From: an uncultured Eubacterium sp.
GTDB lineage: Bacteria; Bacillota; Clostridia; Oscillospirales; Acutalibacteraceae
Reading direction: 5' to 3'
DNA: 64,000 nt
Assembly (NCBI GenBank): GCA_900539325.1
Contig: UQCC01000005.1
Coordinates: 62,001-126,000 of the forward strand
The notes under the pieces were generated by a model. The model did no database searches. It was not told the origin of the DNA and saw only the letters and a list, made by a program, of their open reading frames with translations. Shown here one piece after another: positions 8,092 to 16,096 of the stretch. Both the position numbers and the translations under genes were made by a program. The stretch's first letter is position 1. Each line of letters begins with the position of its first letter.

Positions 8092-9758
8092 CAGAAAAGA
8101 CCCACCGTATTGCCGTTTTCGTCAATATCAATTCTGTATGCGGCAGGAGATTTTGAAAGTCCCGGCATAGTCATAATTGAGCCTGTTTGACAAACAATGA
8201 AGCCGGCACCGTTTGAAAGAGAAGCCGAAGAAACAGTAATTCTGAAGTTTTCCGGCTTACCGAGAAGTTTTGGATTATCCGATAAACTGTACTGTGTTTT
8301 TGCCATACAAACAGGCATTTTATCGGCACCCAATTTTATAAATCCGTCAATAGCATTTTTTGCTTCTTTTGTAAAATCAACGCCGTCTGCACCGTAGATT
8401 TCTTTTGCGATAGTTTCGATTTTTTCATAAACAGGCATATCAAGGTCATAAAGGCAATGGAAGTTATTTTCTTTTTCGCAAGCCTCAACAACTTTTTGAG
8501 CAAGTTGGGTTCCGCCCTTGCCGCCCTCGGCAAAGCATTTGGTAACGGCAAAATCAGCGCCCTTTTCCTTGCAATACTGTTCGATATAATCAATCTCTGC
8601 CTGGGTATCGGCATAGAAATGGTTGATTGCAACAACAACGGGAACGCCGAATTTTTTAAGATTATCAATATGAGCACCGAGGTTTACACTGCCCTTTTTG
8701 AGTGCTTCAAGATTTTCTTCCTTAAGGTCATCCTTTGCAACGCCGCCGTTATATTTCATTGAACGAACGGTTGAAACCAAAACAACGCAAGACGGAGCTA
8801 AGCCGGCGAAACGGCACTTAATATCCATAAACTTTTCAGCACCGAGATCAGAACCGAAGCCCGCTTCGGTAATTGTATAATCAGCAAGTTTAAGTGCGGT
8901 CTTTGTTGCACGAACAGAGTTACAGCCGTGTGCAATATTTGCAAACGGACCGCCGTGCATAATTGCAGGAGTATTTTCAAGAGTTTGCACAAGGTTTGGC
9001 TTAATAGCTTCCTTGAGGAGAACAGTCATAGCACCGTTTGCCTTGATGTCCTTGCAATAAACAGGCTGACCGTAAAATGTGTAAGCAACAAGAATATTAC
9101 CGAGTCTTTCCCTTAAATCAAACAAATCGGAGGCAAGGCAAAGAATTGCCATAACCTCGCTTGCAACGGTGATACAAAAATGGTCCTCACGAGGGATACC
9201 GTTGAGTTTGCCGCCGAGCGAATTGATAATATTGCGAAGAGCACGGTCGTTCATATCAAGGCAACGCTTAACCTGAATTCTTCTCGGGTCAATATTGAGT
9301 TCATTGCCCTGCTGAATAGAGTTGTCGAGCATTGCACACATCAAGTTATTTGCAGATGTGATTGCGTGCATATCGCCTGTGAAGTGAAGATTAATATCTT
9401 CCATAGGCACAACCTGTGAATATCCGCCGCCTGCTGCACCGCCTTTAATGCCAAAGACAGGACCGAGTGACGGCTCACGAAGTGCGATAATCGCTTTTTT
9501 GCCGATTTGGTTCATAGCTTCACCGAGACCGATAGAAACCGTTGTTTTGCCCTCACCTGCCGGTGTCGGGTTTACAGCGGTTACAAGAATGAGCTTGCCG
9601 TTCTTTTTATCTTTTAATCGTTCCATAACAGAATCGGATATTTTTGCTTTATAGTGACCGTAAGGGTCTATTTCATCAGACGAAATGCCGAGAGAAGCGG
9701 CAATTTCGTTAATATCCTTCATTTTTGCGTTTTGAGCAATTTCAATATCTGTGAGCAT
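8091..9758 (-). CDS. fhs: Formate-tetrahydrofolate ligase
   Basis: A 555-residue enzyme that joins formate to tetrahydrofolate with ATP, giving 10-formyl-THF for purine synthesis and, in acetogens, the methyl branch of CO2 fixation. The P-loop TPAGEGKTT (about residues 66-74) and the family stretches LREPSLGPVFGIKGGAAGGGY and HGGPFANIAHGCNS are intact; length is normal. It is the first gene of the operon with tsaE, tsaB and rpiB. No other Wood-Ljungdahl gene is in the window, so a one-carbon anabolic role is the safer reading. Confidence 0.96.
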   Translation of the reverse strand: MLTDIEIAQNAKMKDINEIAASLGISSDEIDPYGHYKAKISDSVMERLKDKKNGKLILVTAVNPTPAGEGKTTVSIGLGEAMNQIGKKAIIALREPSLGPVFGIKGGAAGGGYSQVVPMEDINLHFTGDMHAITSANNLMCAMLDNSIQQGNELNIDPRRIQVKRCLDMNDRALRNIINSLGGKLNGIPREDHFCITVASEVMAILCLASDLFDLRERLGNILVAYTFYGQPVYCKDIKANGAMTVLLKEAIKPNLVQTLENTPAIMHGGPFANIAHGCNSVRATKTALKLADYTITEAGFGSDLGAEKFMDIKCRFAGLAPSCVVLVSTVRSMKYNGGVAKDDLKEENLEALKKGSVNLGAHIDNLKKFGVPVVVAINHFYADTQAEIDYIEQYCKEKGADFAVTKCFAEGGKGGTQLAQKVVEACEKENNFHCLYDLDMPVYEKIETIAKEIYGADGVDFTKEAKNAIDGFIKLGADKMPVCMAKTQYSLSDNPKLLGKPENFRITVSSASLSNGAGFIVCQTGSIMTMPGLSKSPAAYRIDIDENGNTVGLF

Positions 9759-9790
9759 AGATTATCTCTCCATATTTATTAGTGCAATAT

Positions 9791-9819
9791 ATTATAACAC
9801 ATATTGTAAAACATTCCAA
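9791..9819 (-). promoter_or_regulatory. Promoter of fhs-tsaE-tsaB-rpiB
   Basis: On the minus strand, TTGGAA (9814-9819), a 17-base spacer and TATAAT (9791-9796), 32 bases before the fhs ATG. It is divergent from the rodA/ftsW promoter. Confidence 0.7.
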
Positions 9820-9840
9820 CATAAAAATTTATTATTTATA

Positions 9841-9869
9841 TTGAAAAATAGGAGAATACATAATATAAT
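9841..9869 (+). promoter_or_regulatory. Promoter of the rodA/ftsW gene
   Basis: TTGAAA (9841-9846), a 17-base spacer and TATAAT (9864-9869), followed by a strong GAGAGGAGGAG ribosome binding site before the ATG at 9899. Confidence 0.75.
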
Positions 9870-9898
9870 AAATATATTACTGCGAGAGGAGGAGTGCG

Positions 9899-11080
9899 AT
9901 GGCAACCTTGGCAGTTGATTCAAACAGACTAAAACGAAAAAACTCAATATGGACGCTGATTAAAGGCACGGACTTTGTTACAATGCTCACGGCACTTTCG
10001 GCATCAATCTACGGACTTATGCTTGTGTACAGTGCATCGTATTCTTCACTTTCAGGCGGAAGAGTTATATCAAGTGATGTCAGGTCAATGCTTGTTTCGA
10101 TTATAATCGGCTTTGTTATTTCTATTGCAGTTTCAAACATCGACTATGATGTTATTTCAAAGCTATGGCCGATTATCGCCGCCGGTTGTGTCGGGCTGAT
10201 GATATTTACATTTTTCTTCGGTGTTGCACCCGAATCACGACCCGATTCAAAATGTTGGATTGACCTCAAAGTCTTTTATTTTCAACCGTCAGAATTATTA
10301 AAAGTAGGATTCATCATTTCGTTTTCCTACCACCTTGATTTGGTCAGAGATAAAATAAACAAGCTGAAAACGATTATTCCGCTTGTTATCCACGGTGTAA
10401 TTCCTGTTGGTCTTGTTCTTCTTACGGGTGACGCAGGCTCGGCGCTTATTTTCCTCGTTATGTTCATCGGTATGCTGTTCCTGTCAAGGGTTAATATCGG
10501 CTACTTTATTGCAGGCTTTTGTGCAATATTCGTTGGTTTTGCAGTAGCTTGGAAAGCGGGTATAATTAACGGTATTCAAAGGCAAAGAATCGTTGCATTG
10601 TTCTACCCCGAACAATACGCAGACGCTATGTATCAGCAAACGAACGGCAAAATCGCAATGGGTTCGGGCGGACTTTTCGGGCAAGGCTTTTTGCACGGAA
10701 ATATGACGCAGAGCGGTGCGGTTCCTGTTAACGAAAGTGATATGGTACTTACCGTTGCAGGTGAAGAATTTGGATTTGTGGGCACAATGGCTGCCTTGCT
10801 TATTTTGTTCTTCCTTGTTTTGAGAGTTATCAAAATCGCAATGAACGCAAGAGATAATGTTGGATACTTGATGTGCGGAGGCATTGCAGTTATGCTGTTT
10901 GCACAGATACTTGTAAATGTCGGCATGGAGTTGTCGCTTTTGCCGTGTATCGGTATCACGCTCCCGTTGTTCTCGGCAGGCGGTTCAAGTTCGCTGTGTA
11001 TTTATTTGGCACTCGGAATTGAGTATTCGGTGTACAGATTTTCACGGACACCGAGAGAAACATTGTTCTATACAAAATAA
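9899..11080 (+). CDS. SEDS-family peptidoglycan glycosyltransferase (RodA/FtsW type)
   Basis: A 393-residue polytopic membrane protein of the SEDS family, which polymerises lipid II into glycan strands for elongation (RodA), division (FtsW) or sporulation (SpoVE). About ten membrane segments are visible. Key stretches include the FQPSELLKVGFIISFSYHL region, AMGSGGLFGQGF, the VNESDMVLTVAGEEFGFVG loop with its conserved acidic residues, and the C-terminal GITLPLFSAGGSS signature. I cannot decide between RodA, FtsW and SpoVE from sequence alone; no partner penicillin-binding protein is adjacent. It is one of few plus-strand genes and has its own promoter and terminator. Confidence 0.9.
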   Translation: MATLAVDSNRLKRKNSIWTLIKGTDFVTMLTALSASIYGLMLVYSASYSSLSGGRVISSDVRSMLVSIIIGFVISIAVSNIDYDVISKLWPIIAAGCVGLMIFTFFFGVAPESRPDSKCWIDLKVFYFQPSELLKVGFIISFSYHLDLVRDKINKLKTIIPLVIHGVIPVGLVLLTGDAGSALIFLVMFIGMLFLSRVNIGYFIAGFCAIFVGFAVAWKAGIINGIQRQRIVALFYPEQYADAMYQQTNGKIAMGSGGLFGQGFLHGNMTQSGAVPVNESDMVLTVAGEEFGFVGTMAALLILFFLVLRVIKIAMNARDNVGYLMCGGIAVMLFAQILVNVGMELSLLPCIGITLPLFSAGGSSSLCIYLALGIEYSVYRFSRTPRETLFYTK

Positions 11081-11086
11081 AAATTA

Positions 11087-11118
11087 CTCTACGATATTTC
11101 GGTATCGTAGAGTTTTTT
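11087..11118 (+). terminator. Terminator of the rodA/ftsW gene
   Basis: Perfect ten-base stem CTCTACGATA / TATCGTAGAG followed by TTTTTT, just after the stop codon. Confidence 0.92.
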
Positions 11119-11132
11119 GTTTGTGTTTGTGC

Positions 11133-11154
11133 GTAGGGGCGAACTGTGTTCGCC
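11133..11154. repeat. GCGAACTGTGTTCGC dispersed palindrome (copy 1)
   Basis: The short palindromic unit GGGGCGAACTGTGTTCGCC lies between the converging ends of rodA/ftsW and cca. Related copies are at 29885-29906 (slightly diverged) and 57874-57886 (half unit, opposite orientation). Confidence 0.6.
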
Positions 11155-11162
11155 TATGGACA

Positions 11163-12503
11163 TCAAGCATTGTTTTTTATATCCGAAACAGCCTGATGAA
11201 TGAGTTTTTCTTTTGTATTACAATTAGGGTCGCCCGATACGATTTTGACAAGAGCGTCAAGCTCTTCTGCAATTTCATGGCCTTTATAGCCAAGTGCAAT
11301 TAAATCCTTACCGGTAATTGCAAGGTCGCTAACCCGATACGGTTCGCCCGATGCGATAACCTGTGCGGTAATCTCTCTGATTTTGTAAAGAGTGTCAATT
11401 TCCTCCTGTGAATAAGTGAGATTATGCGTTGAAAGGTCGGCAATTTTCAAATCAATATAATCAAAAATCATATCCTCGCCGAAAACACGAAGCCATTTTT
11501 TGATATTCTTATGTTTTGTTGTGATGTGGTCATCGTGATATTTTACAAGCATAGTGACCTTGTTGAAAACATCGTTGCTGACCTTCAGCCTTTTGAGAAC
11601 CGTTGCGGTTATTTTTTCACCCTCAAAACCGTGAAATTTGAAATGGTCGTTGCCGTTTTCGTCCGTTGTTTTGGTTTGCGGCTTTGCAATATCGTGGAAA
11701 AGAAGTGCAAGACGGATATAATCCTTTTTCGGTGCAACCGCAACCGATTTTGCAATGTGAGTATAAACATCATAAATATGCCATTTGCTGACCTGCCGGC
11801 AATCGAAAGTCGGCACAAGTTCGGGAATAATCACACCGATTACATCCTTATACTCAAGCAAAACCCGTTCACAATTTTTGCCCATCAGAAGTTTGATAAG
11901 TTCAACATAAATTCGTTCAACAGCAATATTTTTCAGTAAGTCTTTATTGTCATGCACGGCTCTTGAAGTGTGTTTTTCAACATCAAAACCGAGAACAGAA
12001 GCAAAGCGAATACAACGCATAATGCGAAGTGCATCTTCTTCAAACCTTTTATCCGAGTCACCTACGGCACGGATAATTTTATTTTTTATATCATTGACAC
12101 CGCCGAAACAATCAACAAAACCGACCGTGTCGTTATACGCAATTGCGTTCATAGTGAAGTCACGGCGTGCAAGGTCAAGTGTTACATCATCAACGAAGTT
12201 AACGCTGTCGGGATGACGATTATCGGCATACTTGCCCTCTGTACGAAATGTGGTTATCTCATACGGAATATGATTGACAAGTGCCGTAACTGTGCCGTGC
12301 TTTATACCTGTTTCTATAAACTTTATACCGTTGTTTGCCAAAATCTGCTCTGTCTGCTCAGGAGTGGCAGATGTGGTTATGTCAATATCTTTTTCGGCAA
12401 CGCCCATAAGAGCATCACGGACACAACCGCCCACAGCGTAGGAAGAGTGACCGTTTTGCTCAAACAGAGATATTAACATTTTTGCATCATTTGGCAAATT
12501 CAT
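11163..12503 (-). CDS. cca: CCA tRNA nucleotidyltransferase with HD domain
   Basis: A 446-residue class II nucleotidyltransferase that adds or repairs the 3' CCA of tRNAs. The active-site motifs GGCVRDALMG (about residues 24-33) and KDIDITTSATPEQ (metal-binding Asp pair) are intact, as are the RRDFTMNAIAY and RRIMRCIRFAS-like motifs. A C-terminal HD domain (LLFHDIAKP, KYHDDHI) is present, as in many Firmicutes and gammaproteobacterial enzymes. It is the last gene of the pgm operon, 1 base after a small membrane protein gene. The one tRNA in this window already encodes its CCA, so the enzyme may mainly repair ends. Confidence 0.93.
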   Translation of the reverse strand: MNLPNDAKMLISLFEQNGHSSYAVGGCVRDALMGVAEKDIDITTSATPEQTEQILANNGIKFIETGIKHGTVTALVNHIPYEITTFRTEGKYADNRHPDSVNFVDDVTLDLARRDFTMNAIAYNDTVGFVDCFGGVNDIKNKIIRAVGDSDKRFEEDALRIMRCIRFASVLGFDVEKHTSRAVHDNKDLLKNIAVERIYVELIKLLMGKNCERVLLEYKDVIGVIIPELVPTFDCRQVSKWHIYDVYTHIAKSVAVAPKKDYIRLALLFHDIAKPQTKTTDENGNDHFKFHGFEGEKITATVLKRLKVSNDVFNKVTMLVKYHDDHITTKHKNIKKWLRVFGEDMIFDYIDLKIADLSTHNLTYSQEEIDTLYKIREITAQVIASGEPYRVSDLAITGKDLIALGYKGHEIAEELDALVKIVSGDPNCNTKEKLIHQAVSDIKNNA

Positions 12504-12504
12504 A

Positions 12505-12906
12505 TCATTTTGTGTCCTGTAAATATATTTTTACCGGAGAATGCTTGTTGTATTTTTCAAGCTCCTCAAGTGCTGTTTGCACTTCTTCATCGGTAAAAGG
12601 CGGTTGTTCTTCGGGATAATCCCATTTATCAAACGGATTTGCCTTTGTGCAAAGCATTTTGCCGTCTATAAGTACCCACGGATACGCAAGAATTTTACGC
12701 TTATTTTTTACATAAATCAGCGTTCCTTTTGTGCCGTTTGAAATATTTTTAAAATAGTGCAGTTTGTTGGCACTTTTCATAATTATTCTGATCTGCTGGT
12801 CATAAGGCATATTTTTCAGTTGATGCTTATTGACAATCGGGAATACTACTACTCCGAGAACAATAATTGCGGCAACAACAATGCCTACTATTAACGAAGT
12901 CGGCAT
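12505..12906 (-). CDS. Small single-span membrane protein of unknown function
   Basis: A protein of about 133 residues. It has one N-terminal membrane segment (about residues 3-24, LIVGIVVAAIIVLGVVVFPI) and a hydrophilic domain that probably faces the cytoplasm; it contains YDQQIRIIMKSANKLHYF and PWVLIDGKMLC. I do not recognise the family. The frame could open at a TTG at 12912, but the ATG at 12906 has a GGGAG site 7 bases upstream while the TTG has almost no space, so 12906 is preferred. It sits 2 bases after the mannosidase stop and 1 base before cca, so it is co-translated in that operon. Confidence 0.7.
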   Translation of the reverse strand: MPTSLIVGIVVAAIIVLGVVVFPIVNKHQLKNMPYDQQIRIIMKSANKLHYFKNISNGTKGTLIYVKNKRKILAYPWVLIDGKMLCTKANPFDKWDYPEEQPPFTDEEVQTALEELEKYNKHSPVKIYLQDTK

Positions 12907-12908
12907 AA

Positions 12909-15833
12909 TCAAACTCCCAATGTTATAATTTCAAACGGTGAATACTTGATTGTATCGGTTTCGCCGATTTCCTCTTCAAGCATATTGAGAAGTTTAACGG
13001 TTCTGTCAAGTTTAATTTCGCCTCTTGTACCGTTTTGCTCGGACAATCTGACAACTGTCATATCGCTGTCCTCAGACTTTTTGACAGCCTGAAGATAAAG
13101 CGGTTCAAATGTAGGCAAATCCCATTCGACATCAGCCTTAACAAGCGGCACATTATACTGAAGTGCAATCTTGTTTATATCGGCAGAAACAGCGTCACCG
13201 CTATGAGGCATAATCATATAGCAAAAATCATGCTCGCCCATATCGGAAGTGACATCCGGGCGGATTGTTGCACGAAGAAGTGAAAGACTCATTGTATTTT
13301 CATCAAGTCCAACGCCGTACTTACCCTCATTGATGAGAGAAATACCTCCGCCTGTTTCGGACATATCACACCACTTGTGATGGCAAGTTTCAAACCTTGC
13401 CTGCTGCCACGAAGTGTTTTTGTTGGTTTCTCTCTCGATAAAGCCTGCCGATGTGTCACAAAGTGCCTTACGGGTGAGAATATTTGAAGTGAATTCAACC
13501 TTTGCAAGTCTGTGCTTTTCGTGCCATGAAACCTGATTTTCAACCTCTATTCCTCTGCTTTGACGGAAGAAACGAACGAGCATTGTCCACTTTGACTTTT
13601 CCGTTGACAAAACGGTTTTGAAAGTTACACTTTCGCCGTCCTGCTCACAAATTGCAAGCGGTTCGTCAACCTTAATTTCGATTTGCTTATCCTTATAGTT
13701 AGGGAGAATATCCCAAGCGTCATAGTTGCCCGGATTGTCGGTATAAATCTTTAGTTTGTTGAAGTCGCCGTCTGTCCATTCTCTACAAAGTTTGTTGTCA
13801 AAAAGTGATGAGAACGAGCCGTCAGAATTGAGTTTTGCGGTATAAAACGGTGTGGTGATTGTGCCGTTTTCATAAGCAAACCAATCATTGTTGTACTTTG
13901 TGGCACGCAAAGTCTTTGACGAAAGTGCAGGAATTGACGGAATGAGCCAATTTCCCTTTACTCCGTGACGGGTTGCAGAGCCATTTTTATTTGGCACAAA
14001 AGCAAGTGCATTTCTCTCAAAATTAAGGGTGTTGAAATACTTTGAGCCTGTGCCTATAATCTCATCAAGAGCAGTTTCAATTTCGGCATAATCAGCCATT
14101 GCATCCTCATAAACAGGGTGAATATGAGAGCCCGGAAGAATGTCGTGGAACTGATTGACAAGGAACTTTTTGTAAAGTTCGGTGATTTGACTTTGATTAT
14201 CCTCACCTCGAAGAACGGAAAGCATTTCGGCAGTTCTGAATTTGAATTCAAGCTGTCTGTTTTTTTGCTTCAGGTTACTTTTTGTGGTGAAAGTGCCACG
14301 GTGCATTTCAAGGTACAGTTCGCCATCCCAAGTTTGGAGATTTTTATTATCTTTAAGGTTCTTTTCAAGGAATTCCGCACCGCCCATATGCTCACATTTT
14401 GGCATAACGGAAAGTTTGTCAAAGCGGTGCATAAGTTCAATCATTTCTTCGGTGCAGCCCGAACCGCCGTCACCGTAACCGAACATATTCATAGTTTGAC
14501 CGCCTTGGTCCTTATCTATATAAGCCTCCCAATTTTCCTGAATTTGAGAAGGAGCATTCCAAGTGATGAAATGAGTAGGCGGAACACAGGCATAAACACT
14601 GCTACCGTCAATACCTTTCCATATAAAATTATTATGAGGAAAACGGTTTGTATCGTTCCAAGTTGACATTTTGTTTGAAACAAAATAATCAACACCGCTC
14701 TTTTTGAGGATTTGCGGCATAATCCAACTGTTGCCGAATACATCAGGCAGCCAAGCATTATTGACATATTTGCCGAACATACGCTTATATGTTTTTTGAC
14801 CGTAAAGGCACTGACGAATAAGACTTTCGGCAGACGGAATGTTGCAGTCAGGTTCAACATACATTGCACCGACAGGCTCAAACTGACCGTTTTTAACCTT
14901 TTGCCGAAGTTCCTTAAACACATCGGGATAATACTTTTCAAGTGTTTCGTACACATATGGTTGAGTGTGAGTGTACTTGAAATCGGGATACTTATCCATA
15001 AGGCGAAGCTGAATAAGCACGGTACGCAAATTCTTTTGAACAGCGTGAATTCTACGCCAATAATATGCAATGTCAAGGTGAGAGTGTGCGATAAGTGCTA
15101 CATCACCAGTGCCCTTATATGTGTCATTTGCGTAGATAACCTCGTCTACATATTTCTTAGCTTCCGCAACGCCTGTAAGCTCATCACTGTCAAAATCAAT
15201 GAAGTTCATTGCGTTGTTAAGTTCACGATTAAGAAAATCACGGTAATCCTCATTGAACAAATCGGATTTTGCAATATCAAGCAGAAGTTCAAAATCCCAT
15301 ACCAAGTCCTGAACCTCGTGATTAACCGTGCAAATATATGCACCCTCAAAAATCTGACGACAACCACGAACCGAAAGGCTTTCGGGGTTACGCTCGTCAT
15401 CGGGCTTTGAGCGGTTATAGCCCATCATATCAAAATGAAGGGTTTTTGCATCGTCAACATAAGGAGAAAGGAGCATTCTCTCTCTGTTAGGGTCTACACC
15501 GCCGACATATTTGCCGTTGACCTTAACACAGATTTCCGCAGCGGTTTTGAGCGAAAACCAAAGTTCTTTGCCCTGAAGTTCCTTTGGAATATCAACATCA
15601 GCCTTGATAAACGCCGTGCCGTCAGGGGTAAAATACATATCGCCCTTTTGGAGTGGTCTGTATTCATCGCTGTAATATTCAAACTCCATTTCGGACACCT
15701 GACGGGCATCCTTAATCATCAAATTTGTTATTTCCCACTTTGAGGAATAAATATGTCTTTTGAGCCAACCAAAGCGTAAATCAGTCCACTCTTCGGGACG
15801 CATAGAGCGTCGAACAACCTTTATATGTGCCAT
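12909..15833 (-). CDS. Alpha-mannosidase, glycoside hydrolase family 38
   Basis: A 974-residue GH38 enzyme that removes alpha-linked mannose from glycans. The N-terminal catalytic domain shows ALIAHSHLDIAYYW (zinc-binding His/Asp), the nucleophile Asp in WLPDVFGNSW, and the later QFHDILPGSHI zinc/substrate motif; the C-terminal half is the usual beta-rich domain. There is no signal peptide, so it should act in the cytoplasm on imported mannosides. It lies 12 bases after the NifU-like gene. Phosphoglucomutase at the head of the operon and a fucosidase nearby fit a glycan-use role. Confidence 0.92.
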   Translation of the reverse strand: MAHIKVVRRSMRPEEWTDLRFGWLKRHIYSSKWEITNLMIKDARQVSEMEFEYYSDEYRPLQKGDMYFTPDGTAFIKADVDIPKELQGKELWFSLKTAAEICVKVNGKYVGGVDPNRERMLLSPYVDDAKTLHFDMMGYNRSKPDDERNPESLSVRGCRQIFEGAYICTVNHEVQDLVWDFELLLDIAKSDLFNEDYRDFLNRELNNAMNFIDFDSDELTGVAEAKKYVDEVIYANDTYKGTGDVALIAHSHLDIAYYWRRIHAVQKNLRTVLIQLRLMDKYPDFKYTHTQPYVYETLEKYYPDVFKELRQKVKNGQFEPVGAMYVEPDCNIPSAESLIRQCLYGQKTYKRMFGKYVNNAWLPDVFGNSWIMPQILKKSGVDYFVSNKMSTWNDTNRFPHNNFIWKGIDGSSVYACVPPTHFITWNAPSQIQENWEAYIDKDQGGQTMNMFGYGDGGSGCTEEMIELMHRFDKLSVMPKCEHMGGAEFLEKNLKDNKNLQTWDGELYLEMHRGTFTTKSNLKQKNRQLEFKFRTAEMLSVLRGEDNQSQITELYKKFLVNQFHDILPGSHIHPVYEDAMADYAEIETALDEIIGTGSKYFNTLNFERNALAFVPNKNGSATRHGVKGNWLIPSIPALSSKTLRATKYNNDWFAYENGTITTPFYTAKLNSDGSFSSLFDNKLCREWTDGDFNKLKIYTDNPGNYDAWDILPNYKDKQIEIKVDEPLAICEQDGESVTFKTVLSTEKSKWTMLVRFFRQSRGIEVENQVSWHEKHRLAKVEFTSNILTRKALCDTSAGFIERETNKNTSWQQARFETCHHKWCDMSETGGGISLINEGKYGVGLDENTMSLSLLRATIRPDVTSDMGEHDFCYMIMPHSGDAVSADINKIALQYNVPLVKADVEWDLPTFEPLYLQAVKKSEDSDMTVVRLSEQNGTRGEIKLDRTVKLLNMLEEEIGETDTIKYSPFEIITLGV

Positions 15834-15845
15834 ACTGCGTCCTCC

Positions 15846-16088
15846 TTACACATCCTGAAAATACGGTTTTTTGCGAATTGCGGTAATGTTAACCGTCTTT
15901 TTGCAATCTCTTTTGATTTCTTCCTTTATCCAAGCAACGCATCTGTCAAGGATGAGGCATTTTGAACATTCGCCTCTGAATATAACGGTAAGTTCGTTGC
16001 CGTCAAGAGAAACAAACTCTATCCAGCCGCCGTCACCCTGAATTTTAGGTTGAAGGACATTTTCTATATATTTCTGTACTCTATCCAT
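15846..16088 (-). CDS. NifU C-terminal-like domain protein
   Basis: An 80-residue protein resembling the free-standing NifU C-terminal (Nfu) domain. It has the early pattern VQKYIENVLQPKIQGDGGWIEF, typical of Nfu (residues about 4-25), and a Cys pair in GECSKC (about 38-43), followed by another Cys (LILDRC). Nfu domains carry and transfer Fe-S clusters; that function is inferred here. The second half, normally a hydrophobic helix, is charged (WIKEEIKRDCKK), so it is a divergent member. It is tightly placed between pgm and the mannosidase gene (8 and 12 bases), an unusual setting. Confidence 0.7.
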   Translation of the reverse strand: MDRVQKYIENVLQPKIQGDGGWIEFVSLDGNELTVIFRGECSKCLILDRCVAWIKEEIKRDCKKTVNITAIRKKPYFQDV

Positions 16089-16096
16089 AGTTACCT

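Noticed and set aside
10484..10696. Open frames on the strand opposite to rodA/ftsW and many similar ones opposite to other genes.
   Set aside because: They have no ribosome binding sites or recognisable domains and lie wholly inside conserved genes; they are shadows of the real frame.
12907..12912. TTG at 12912 as start of the small membrane protein.
   Set aside because: The GGGAG site would be only about one base away; the ATG at 12906 has normal spacing.
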